Part shown: positions 6,851-12,962 of the stretch, piece after piece
Position numbering within the stretch: the stretch's first letter is position 1
Layout: each line of letters starts with the position of its first letter
Assembly: GCA_947259865.1 (NCBI GenBank)
Contig: CAMYNZ010000067.1
Location: forward strand, 1 to 12,962
Length of the DNA: 12,962 bases
Origin: an uncultured Desulfobacterales bacterium
GTDB taxonomy: Bacteria > Desulfobacterota > Desulfobacteria > Desulfobacterales > G020354645
Direction: 5' to 3'
The notes under the pieces: generated by a model
What the model was told of the DNA's origin: nothing
Databases searched by the model: none
What the model saw: only the letters and a program-made list of their open reading frames with translations
Position numbers and translations under genes: made by a program

Positions 6851-8734
6851 ATGACATTGCCCGAACAAATTCTGGATATCGATTTGAGCACCGGTATTTG
6901 GAAATTTTCCCCCTTTTCGGAAAAACTGGCCAGAGGTTACTTAGGTGGCCGTGGATTTAATGTAAAGTTTCTTTATGAAAATCTACCGGCAGGGATCGAT
7001 CCATTGGGTCCCGGTAACATTCTCGTTTTTTCTTGCGGTTTGCTCACCGGAACCGCAGCGCCGGCATCCTCCAGGCTGCATATCAATGGGCTTTCTCCGC
7101 TCACCGGGCTGCTGGGGAGTTCAAATGTTGGCGGCGGTTTTGGCTTCAAACTTCGGTCCTGCGGCATTCAAAGCATGATAATTCGGGGGCGCGCTGCGAG
7201 ACCTGTTTATATCTGGATAGATGGCGATTTTGTAGAGATCCGAAACGCCAAATCGCTCTGGGGATTGGATACCTGGGATACCCAAAAACGTATCAAGGCC
7301 AATTTAGGCAATGATAAATTAAAGATTTTGACCATCGGCCCCGGCGGGGAAAACGGTGCCCTCTTTGGTTGTATTATGACAGACAGGGATCATGCCGCCG
7401 GACGCACGGGTCTGGGTACCGTGATGGGGTCAAAAAATCTCAAAGCCATCGTTATAAAAGGGCAAAAACTCAAAATGCCTTTTCATTCCAAATCCAACGG
7501 GCGCGAAGCGATTAAACAGTACATTTCACAGATGAAAAACTCACCCCATTACAAAGGTGTTGTTAGCCACGGGGGTGCCGGTTACGTGAAGTGGGCCGAT
7601 GATCTGGGTATTCTTGCAACCTACAACTACCGGCAAAACCATTTTGATGCAGCCGATCTCATCGACGGCAAGCACCTGGCAAAAAATATCACACGCTCCC
7701 ATGGCTGTTATCATTGTCCGGTGCATTGTAAAGCTGACCTTGAATTTCGCACCAAGGATTCCAAACCGGTGCAGGCGGTCCGACCGGAGTTTGAATCCAT
7801 GTTGTCCCTGGGTGCGAAATGCGGCCTGAAAGATCTGAAAGCCCTGGTACTGCTGGACAACTTATGTTCGCGAATGGGTCTCGATACCATTTCGACCGGA
7901 AATGTGATTGCGTTTGCAATGGATCTGTTCGAACGCGGCATCCTGACCCGTAAAGATACCGGAGGCCTTGACCTGACCTGGGGAAACCCAGTGGCCATGG
8001 AAAAGCTGATCCGGCAAATGGTTTCCCAAAAAGGGCTGGGTGCGATTTTATCACAGGGAGTTCGCCGGGCGGCCCAGTCCATCGGGCAGGGGTCTGAAAG
8101 ATACGCGCCCCATATCAAAGGACTCGAAATGGCGGGCTACCATCCCTTTAACATTATGGGGACGGCCCTGGGATATACCATCTCCAGTCGCGGTGCGGAT
8201 TTTGCCGATATCTATGCTACCCTGGAATACAAATGGCTGCCGGAAGAGGCGTCCAGAGCATTTGGTACACCGCATGCCGTTAATTTGGATTCAATTCACG
8301 GAAAAGCCCAACTGGTTAGACGGGCCATGATTGTAGGCGGCATTTTGGACAGCCTCGGTCTGTGTAAAGTGCCGGCATTGTGTCTTATCTGCAGTTTTGA
8401 CCTTGTCGGAGAAGCAGACCTAACCGCTACCATAACCGGATGGCAGGTGGGGGTTTCTGAGCTTTTTACACTTGGTGAAAAGATCGCCAACCTTGAAAGG
8501 CTATTTAATCTGCGTCACGGGGCCAGCGATGCGGATGATCGGCTCCCGGATATGTTTTTTGATAAAGAATATAACTCCGGAATGAAACCGTCCAAGCCTC
8601 AGGAATGGATGGAACTCATGATAAAGGAATTCTATAGCGTCATGGGTTGGGACGAATGGGGGGTACCCACCCCGGAAAAATTGGCAGAACTTGCTATTTC
8701 AACCGTACATCTCCCCACCGAAACAGCGGCTTAA
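6851..8734 (+). CDS. Aldehyde:ferredoxin oxidoreductase (AOR) family protein
   Basis: AOR enzymes oxidise aldehydes to carboxylic acids in the anaerobic cytoplasm. They use a tungsten or molybdenum bis-pterin cofactor plus one [4Fe-4S] cluster, with ferredoxin as acceptor. The 627 residues match the usual size. The N-terminal pterin-binding domain shows YLGGRGFNVKFL (30-41), GLLTGTAAPASSR (63-75) and TIGPGGENGALFG (161-173). It is followed by the family hallmark RDHAAGRTGLGTVMGSKNLK (179-198). Cluster cysteines are C286, C289 and C293 in CYHCPVHC, with the fourth at C505 (SLGLC). PEFESMLSLGAKCG (312-325) and DTISTGN (345-351) match the usual middle motifs. The region KGLEMAGYHP-RGAD (423-450) is the variable active-site region. 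A strong promoter and ribosome site precede it. The specific aldehyde is unknown; some family members reduce acids or act on aromatic substrates. Confidence 0.94.
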   Translation: MTLPEQILDIDLSTGIWKFSPFSEKLARGYLGGRGFNVKFLYENLPAGIDPLGPGNILVFSCGLLTGTAAPASSRLHINGLSPLTGLLGSSNVGGGFGFKLRSCGIQSMIIRGRAARPVYIWIDGDFVEIRNAKSLWGLDTWDTQKRIKANLGNDKLKILTIGPGGENGALFGCIMTDRDHAAGRTGLGTVMGSKNLKAIVIKGQKLKMPFHSKSNGREAIKQYISQMKNSPHYKGVVSHGGAGYVKWADDLGILATYNYRQNHFDAADLIDGKHLAKNITRSHGCYHCPVHCKADLEFRTKDSKPVQAVRPEFESMLSLGAKCGLKDLKALVLLDNLCSRMGLDTISTGNVIAFAMDLFERGILTRKDTGGLDLTWGNPVAMEKLIRQMVSQKGLGAILSQGVRRAAQSIGQGSERYAPHIKGLEMAGYHPFNIMGTALGYTISSRGADFADIYATLEYKWLPEEASRAFGTPHAVNLDSIHGKAQLVRRAMIVGGILDSLGLCKVPALCLICSFDLVGEADLTATITGWQVGVSELFTLGEKIANLERLFNLRHGASDADDRLPDMFFDKEYNSGMKPSKPQEWMELMIKEFYSVMGWDEWGVPTPEKLAELAISTVHLPTETAA

Positions 8735-8822
8735 ACGCGGAAAAGCCAGGCAATGGATCACGTTCATCAGGTTTGATTTTTCTTGGTTTTCGGTTGTTAA
8801 AGAAAAGCATTAATTAACATTT

Positions 8823-8878
8823 TAGTGTTTGGTGTGTGGACTCCATTAGTTCTTACGATTCACCAAACGCTATTTTTT
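8823..8878 (+). terminator. Terminator-like hairpin between AOR and mttB-like gene 1
   Basis: Bases 8823-8834 can pair with 8861-8872 (twelve pairs including one wobble; core GTTTGGTG/CACCAAAC), followed at once by six T residues (8873-8878). The loop is long (26 bases) for a simple terminator. The T-run ends only 16 bases before the next start codon, so the structure may end AOR transcription, attenuate the next gene, or both. Confidence 0.55.
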
Positions 8879-8881
8879 ATG

Positions 8882-8886
8882 AAGGA
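8882..8886 (+). promoter_or_regulatory. Ribosome binding site of mttB-like gene 1
   Basis: AAGGA lies eight bases before the ATG at 8895. It starts four bases after the T-run of the upstream hairpin, so hairpin formation could influence access to it. Confidence 0.6.
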
Positions 8887-8894
8887 TTCTTACT

Positions 8895-10337
8895 ATGGCT
8901 GTATATGAATCAGGTTTTACACCCAAGTTGTCATTCTTATCTGTTGAAGACAAAACCCGCATTCACCGGGGGGTAATAGAGGTGTTGCGTGAGATCGGAA
9001 TGAAAATTATGCATGAGGAGGCCCGGGCACTGTTGAAAAATGCCGGCTGCCAGGTCACCCAGGATGGGATGATCCAAATTCCAGCACAGTTAGTGGAAAA
9101 AGCAGCCAAGAGCGCACCGGAAAATATAGCGATTTACGACCGTTTGGAGAATCACGTGATGGATCTTGGTGGCCGGCGTTCATATTTCGGCACCGGATCG
9201 GATCTTATCTACTCGCTGGATTCAGAGGATATGACTCGTCGGCGATGCGTTCTGGATGATGTGGCCCAATCCGCCCGGGTTTCCGATGCGCTGTCCAATA
9301 TTGATTTTATCATGTCCTTTGCCCATCCCTCCGATAAACCTCCGGAACGGGCTTACCTGTTTAGCTTTCAAGCCATGGCCAATAACTCCACTAAACCGAT
9401 CGTTTGTACGGCTGAATGCCGTGATGATCTCTATGAGATATGGCAGATAGCTAATATTATCAGAGAAGGTGAGGACAACCTGCGGGCCAATCCCTATTTC
9501 ATTCATTACGCCGAACCCATCAGCCCGTTGAAACACCCCGTCGACGGTCTCGATAAACTTATTTTTTGTGCTGAAAAAGGCATTCCTGTGATATATTCCC
9601 CTGCCCCCCTTGCAGGCTCCACGGCTCCGATGACGCTTGCCGGTCATGTGATCCAGGGACTGGCCGAATGTTTTTGCGGTCTGGTAATTCACCAGCTAAA
9701 GGCTGAAGGCGCACCCTTTATCATGGGAATGGGCCCCGCCGTGCTGGATATGGCCAGCGGTGAATGTTCTTACAATGCTCCGGAATTTCTAATGGGCTAT
9801 ATGGCGATGGTGGAAATGAGCCATTATTACAACCTGCCCAACTGGGGATACGCCGGAACAAGCGATTCCCAGATCCCTGACGAGCAAGCCAGTTTTGAAG
9901 CCGGGCTGCTCACCTTTATGGCTGCCATGGTGGGTTCAAATCTGAATCACGATGTGGGATATTTGGATTTCGGACGCACCGGCAGTTTGGAAATGATTGT
10001 GATATCAAATGAAATTATCGACCAGGTGCGCCGTATGCAGCACGGTATTCCAATGGATGATGATCAAATAGCCGTTTCTGTTATCAAAGAAGCCGGCCCG
10101 CAAGGCCAATTTATCACCCACGATCATACGGTATCACACTTGCGCGCCACTCAATGGCGATCCAAACTTTTTAGCCGAATGGGATTTGAAAATTGGGAGG
10201 AAGCCGGAAGCCAGAGCCTTTTACAGCGAGCGCAACAGCGGCTGGCGGAGATATCAGACAATCATCATGCGCCGTCCATACCCCATGAAAAGCAACGAGA
10301 AATCCAGACCCGGGTGGATCGATTCAAAGGAAGGTAA
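8895..10337 (+). CDS. MttB superfamily methyltransferase 1 (non-pyrrolysine)
   Basis: Members of this superfamily form a TIM barrel that moves a methyl group from a methylated amine to a corrinoid protein. The founding archaeal MttB uses trimethylamine and pyrrolysine; most bacterial relatives lack pyrrolysine, and characterised ones demethylate glycine betaine or similar quaternary amines. This 480-residue protein is full length, has no in-frame TAG and ends in TAA. Conserved blocks seen also in the other two copies here are KPIV (167-170), HYAEPISPLKHP (204-215), IPVIYSPAPLAGSTAP (230-245), EGAPFIMG (271-278), WGYAGTSDSQIPDEQA (317-332) and NHDVGY (351-356). The C-terminal FENWEEAGSQSLLQRA (431-446) is shared with copy 3. 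No corrinoid partner gene is adjacent. The substrate is unknown; it follows AOR after a terminator-like hairpin, so it is probably its own unit. Confidence 0.92.
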   Translation: MAVYESGFTPKLSFLSVEDKTRIHRGVIEVLREIGMKIMHEEARALLKNAGCQVTQDGMIQIPAQLVEKAAKSAPENIAIYDRLENHVMDLGGRRSYFGTGSDLIYSLDSEDMTRRRCVLDDVAQSARVSDALSNIDFIMSFAHPSDKPPERAYLFSFQAMANNSTKPIVCTAECRDDLYEIWQIANIIREGEDNLRANPYFIHYAEPISPLKHPVDGLDKLIFCAEKGIPVIYSPAPLAGSTAPMTLAGHVIQGLAECFCGLVIHQLKAEGAPFIMGMGPAVLDMASGECSYNAPEFLMGYMAMVEMSHYYNLPNWGYAGTSDSQIPDEQASFEAGLLTFMAAMVGSNLNHDVGYLDFGRTGSLEMIVISNEIIDQVRRMQHGIPMDDDQIAVSVIKEAGPQGQFITHDHTVSHLRATQWRSKLFSRMGFENWEEAGSQSLLQRAQQRLAEISDNHHAPSIPHEKQREIQTRVDRFKGR

Positions 10338-10346
10338 GCTGCATTG

Positions 10347-10380
10347 AATATGTTAACCACGACCGGAAAGCTAACATATT
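10347..10380 (+). terminator. Hairpin downstream of mttB-like gene 1
   Basis: AATATGTTA (10347-10355) and TAACATATT (10372-10380) are perfect inverted repeats around a 16-base loop, starting ten bases after the stop codon. The stem is A+T-rich and is not followed by a clear T-run, so termination is possible but weakly supported. Confidence 0.35.
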
Positions 10381-10418
10381 TATACCGGAGATCGGGACCA
10401 TTATTTCGACGATAAAAA

Positions 10419-10490
10419 GTTGCGAGTTTCGGGTTAAAAGACGGTAAGATTCGGATTTCATCGCGCAACGCGCAACCCGGAACACGCAAC
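10419..10490. repeat. Degenerate inverted repeat rich in CGCAAC
   Basis: The left arm at 10419-10435 (GTTGCGAGTTTCGGGTT) and the right arm at 10474-10490 (AACCCGGAACACGCAAC) match at 15 of 17 positions when one is inverted. The right side also carries further CGCAAC copies in direct orientation (about 10461-10490). From memory this style of sequence is a common dispersed intergenic repeat in Desulfobacterota genomes. Its copy number cannot be measured here. Confidence 0.55.
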
Positions 10491-10501
10491 GCAATCAAAT
10501 T

Positions 10502-10527
10502 CCATCACTCCAATACTCCAACACTCC
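10502..10527. repeat. Tandem repeat of a degenerate 8-base unit
   Basis: Three successive units, CCATCACT, CCAATACT and CCAACACT, followed by CC, keep an exact eight-base period. The repeat lies twelve bases right of the degenerate inverted repeat and may be part of the same composite intergenic element. Confidence 0.6.
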
Positions 10528-10587
10528 TGAAACGATTTGTCTAGCCAGAGCCCATAATCTCTGCCCTGAGACTATGCCCCCATAAAA

Positions 10588-12015
10588 TCACGGCGTTGTA
10601 AGCCTGGCGTAGTATCCGTCTATTTCTTTTACAACCGCCTTATCAAGCTGCGGCACATGGTGGTTTTTGATAATGTGTTTAATTTTGATCCGGATGTCAC
10701 CTCTGACCTCTGATTGATCCGGACTTTGCATTTTACGACCGAATAAATCGGAGTAATAGATCTTCTTGAAATTTTTCAGGGTATGATTTTCGGTGAGAAA
10801 AGCCCCACCGGGACCCACCTTCTCGATCACTCCCAGAGCCAATTCTTCGGAATCGATTGCGATGCCCTGGGTATAGTGTTTGATCGTTTCTATGATCTCA
10901 TCGGAAAGGACAACCAGTTCCGGACAAACGTTGTTGCAGTGATCAGCCACGCCCACATCGTGAATGAGATTGGCCTTGCTCAGGATCGATGAAAAAATCT
11001 CCATGGTGGCTTCCGCCACCGCTTGTTCGTCCAGCTGCCTCGCATCGGTACATCCGGCCGTTCCGTAAAAGGGCAACCCATAATAGTCAGCCATTTCTGA
11101 AGCCGCCGCCACCAATAGATGTAATTCGGCAGCCCCATAACTGCCGATGGTAGATTTCATGTCCATGATAGACGGCATGGCACCGTAGATAAACGGGGCA
11201 CCTTCATTGACCAGCTGGGTTAATACCAGCCCGGTCAATACCTCCGCATTGCACTGGACCAGACTGCCGGCAAAGCTCTGGGGGGAAGTCCCGCCCATCA
11301 TGCAATAGGGCATATAAACGACCGGTATACGGTTTTTAGCGCTGATGGTTAACTTTTCGGTGCTTTCTTCAGGGTGGTTCAGCGGCGGGATCGGTTCACA
11401 GTAGTTGAAAACAAAGGGCTTTTGCTGGAGTTGGTCGTGACCTCCGGCAACAATGGCGGCCAGATCGATTACCTGCTGAAGCGATTGGATATCATTGGTA
11501 CTGAAGTTTATGGGTTTGCTAAAATTTTTTAGGGTCTCAAAAAACGAGGTTAGCGTCTGGATTTCCGGGGGTACATCTCTGGCCAATCCTACCGATAGAA
11601 CAAAATGGATGTTTGGAAGATAGTCGCCAATTTTGCACATCAGCGCTATATCTCTTTTTACAAAATCGCGAACTTGCCCGGTGAAAGGATCCACGATTTC
11701 GAGCATGTCAGCGTGGCATCCGAAATAGATGTTGTTGTTCTGACCAACACTCATTGCCGGTTCACCGGCACGATTGTATAAGATGAGCTCCTTGGGAACG
11801 GTTTTCAGGGCTTTACCCACAAGGGACCCGGGAATTTTCACCAGTCCATCGGGGCTGACCCCCGCACCGTGATCCAGAAAAAGCGTTAAGGCTCGTTGCC
11901 CGCCAACCCGCTGGCCGATCTTTTCCATTAGATGTATACTGGCCGCATGAATTTGATCTATTTTTCCCCGATCCAAAATACTAAAATTAATATTTCTGTT
12001 CGTTAATGTCGTCAT
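10588..12015 (-). CDS. MttB superfamily methyltransferase 2 (non-pyrrolysine)
   Basis: A full-length 475-residue member of the trimethylamine methyltransferase superfamily, expected to demethylate a methylated amine in the cytoplasm with a corrinoid protein as acceptor. Shared barrel motifs are KPINFSTND (167-175), NYCEPIPPLNHP (204-215), IPVVYMPYCMMGGTSP (230-245), EGAPFIYG (271-278), YGTAGCTDARQLDEQA (317-332) and IHDVGVAD (351-358). It differs from the other two copies in having tyrosine-methionine in place of the SPAPL segment (MPYCM), and in lacking the C-terminal tryptophan-containing segment, replaced by SPDQSEVRGDIRIK (431-444). Its ATG directly follows the TGA of the upstream copy, in the same frame, so translation is probably coupled; only a weak AGGT precedes it. 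There is no in-frame amber codon. It is probably a diverged paralogue with a different substrate. Confidence 0.91.
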   Translation of the reverse strand: MTTLTNRNINFSILDRGKIDQIHAASIHLMEKIGQRVGGQRALTLFLDHGAGVSPDGLVKIPGSLVGKALKTVPKELILYNRAGEPAMSVGQNNNIYFGCHADMLEIVDPFTGQVRDFVKRDIALMCKIGDYLPNIHFVLSVGLARDVPPEIQTLTSFFETLKNFSKPINFSTNDIQSLQQVIDLAAIVAGGHDQLQQKPFVFNYCEPIPPLNHPEESTEKLTISAKNRIPVVYMPYCMMGGTSPQSFAGSLVQCNAEVLTGLVLTQLVNEGAPFIYGAMPSIMDMKSTIGSYGAAELHLLVAAASEMADYYGLPFYGTAGCTDARQLDEQAVAEATMEIFSSILSKANLIHDVGVADHCNNVCPELVVLSDEIIETIKHYTQGIAIDSEELALGVIEKVGPGGAFLTENHTLKNFKKIYYSDLFGRKMQSPDQSEVRGDIRIKIKHIIKNHHVPQLDKAVVKEIDGYYARLTTP

Positions 12016-12962
12016 TCAGACCTGTGCGGCTGCTTGAGCCAGAATCTCCTGTATTTTGGTTTTCTTTTCCGCTTCCAACGGCCTGGGATGATGCTCCTTA
12101 AGTATTTCTTTCACACGGGTATTTAAACGCTGGCCCAGGGTAGTGGCACCGGACGCCAACCACTTTTCCCTTATATTGCGGTCCAAAAGGTTCGGGTACC
12201 AAAAGTCTCGAAAGTTCGCCAAAGTTTGATCTGTTTCTAAAAAGTGACCGCCGGGACCCACTTCGTGAATCTCGTCTACCATCAGGGTGTCTTCGTCGAC
12301 ATCGATTCCCTTCATCAAATTGTCCGTCATGGCTATCAGCTCATCCGTCAACACCATCATTTCAAAAGATATGGTCAGTCCACTCTCCACATACCCGACA
12401 TCGTGAATTAAGTTAGCACCGCTCAGTTTGGCCATCATCACAGATAGCATGGCCTCCAGGGCGGCCTGCTCATCCATGACTTTTGCATCCGAGCAGCCAG
12501 CATAGCCCCAGGTGGGGATGCCATACCAGCGGCCCAACTCGGCAATTGCAGCCTTGGTGAGCTGAAATTCGGGTGACGCATAACAAATTTGCGACGCAAG
12601 CATGTCCAAATGATGAACACCGGCTCCAAAGACAAAAGGAGCACCGGGTTGTTTTAACTGGTGCACGGCTATACTGCTGAGAATCTCGGCCAGTGACATG
12701 ACCAGTCCCCCCGCCATTTTTATAGGGCCGGTGCCGCCCATCAACGGCGCCGGTGAATGTACGATCGGCAGGCGATTTTGGGCCATCAACAGCAACTTGT
12801 CCACCGCAGATTCGGTTTGTTTCAACGGAGAGCTGGGCTCGGCGTACAAAAGGATATGCTGCTGCTCAACCAGTGCCTGGTAACCGCCTGCTGCAGCTGC
12901 TGCCATATCAATGGCGCGTTGACAGCTGGCTTTATCGTTGGTTACAAAGACAATCGGTTTGA
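12016..12962 (-). CDS. MttB superfamily methyltransferase 3, N-terminus beyond window edge
   Basis: This is the visible C-terminal 314 residues of a third non-pyrrolysine MttB superfamily protein, expected to transfer methyl groups from a methylated amine to a corrinoid protein. The frame stays open to the right edge and begins with KPIVFVTND, equivalent to residue 167 of copy 1, so about 165 residues are missing; an internal ATG at 12906 is not the true start. Shared motifs are LYAEPSSPLK, LPIVHSPAPLMGGTGP, PGAPFVFGAG, WGYAGCSDAKVMDEQA and IHDVGYVESG. Its C-terminal WLASGATTLGQR segment resembles copy 1 more than its operon partner copy 2. The stop TGA is followed immediately by the start of copy 2, so the pair forms an operon read leftward. 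The upstream partner genes, possibly a corrinoid protein, lie outside the window. Confidence 0.92.
   Translation of the reverse strand, partial: KPIVFVTNDKASCQRAIDMAAAAAGGYQALVEQQHILLYAEPSSPLKQTESAVDKLLLMAQNRLPIVHSPAPLMGGTGPIKMAGGLVMSLAEILSSIAVHQLKQPGAPFVFGAGVHHLDMLASQICYASPEFQLTKAAIAELGRWYGIPTWGYAGCSDAKVMDEQAALEAMLSVMMAKLSGANLIHDVGYVESGLTISFEMMVLTDELIAMTDNLMKGIDVDEDTLMVDEIHEVGPGGHFLETDQTLANFRDFWYPNLLDRNIREKWLASGATTLGQRLNTRVKEILKEHHPRPLEAEKKTKIQEILAQAAAQV

Larger units (their letters stand above)
10338..10587. other. Convergent intergenic spacer with repeats
   Basis: These 250 bases lie between two converging mttB-like genes and contain no credible gene. They hold a hairpin just after the rightward gene (10347-10380), a longer degenerate inverted repeat (10419-10490) and an eight-base tandem repeat (10502-10527). 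The last 60 bases before the leftward gene's stop show nothing recognisable. Confidence 0.55.

Noticed and set aside
6685..6891. Leftward 68-codon frame across the AOR promoter
   Set aside because: It overlaps the promoter, the ribosome site and the AOR start, and shows no family-like features.
8735..8822. Cobalamin or other riboswitch in the mttB-like gene 1 leader
   Set aside because: A corrinoid-linked gene made this worth checking, but I found no B12-box-like core and the leader is too short for a full cobalamin aptamer.
12016..12906. Complete 296-residue methyltransferase starting at ATG 12906
   Set aside because: The frame stays open to the edge and the upstream codons encode the conserved KPIV motif, so the gene is truncated by the window and not short.
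8895..12962. Pyrrolysine-containing MttB genes (amber readthrough)
   Set aside because: No in-frame TAG occurs in any of the three frames, and the stop codons are TAA and TGA, so nothing requires pyrrolysine.
1..12962. tRNA, rRNA, CRISPR array or transposase gene
   Set aside because: No tRNA-like cloverleaf, rRNA block, regularly spaced direct repeats or transposase motif was noticed by eye on either strand.

Overview
The window holds eight protein genes and no RNA genes, CRISPR array or complete insertion sequence. The gene mix is: a long-type urocanase, a histidine ammonia-lyase, a tungsten/molybdenum aldehyde:ferredoxin oxidoreductase (AOR), a TIM-barrel sugar isomerase and three different trimethylamine-methyltransferase (MttB) superfamily proteins. 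This points to an anaerobic bacterium that uses amino acids and methylated amines. A sulfate-reducing-type Desulfobacterota is my best guess. That is inferred from gene content and from the style of the intergenic repeats; nothing in the window proves taxonomy.

Layout, left to right. Positions 1-1853 (-) encode urocanate hydratase, cut by the left edge. Positions 1854-2179 are a divergent, partly A+T-rich regulatory region. Positions 2180-3736 (+) encode a GT-C type membrane glycosyltransferase. Positions 3903-5432 (+) encode histidine ammonia-lyase. Positions 5503-6399 (-) encode a sugar phosphate isomerase/epimerase-like TIM barrel. Positions 6400-6850 are an intergenic region with a 143-bp element bounded by inverted repeats and a strong sigma70-like promoter. 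Positions 6851-8734 (+) encode AOR. Positions 8735-8894 contain a terminator-like hairpin just upstream of an MttB gene at 8895-10337 (+). Positions 10338-10587 are a convergent, repeat-bearing spacer. Positions 10588-12015 (-) and 12016-12962 (-, cut by the right edge) encode two more MttB proteins, with stop and start codons directly abutting.

How the genes fit together. HutH (histidine to urocanate plus ammonia) and HutU (urocanate to imidazolonepropionate) are the first two steps of histidine breakdown. They lie on opposite strands, separated by the glycosyltransferase gene, and HutI and later steps are not visible. The three MttB proteins contain no in-frame amber codon, so they belong to the non-pyrrolysine branch. 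Characterised members of that branch demethylate quaternary amines such as glycine betaine, passing the methyl group to a corrinoid protein. No corrinoid protein, corrinoid activase or second methyltransferase is in the window. The AOR could oxidise an aldehyde released by such catabolism, with ferredoxin as electron acceptor. A link between histidine breakdown and demethylation, for example of a methylated histidine such as hercynine, is possible but only inferred from proximity.
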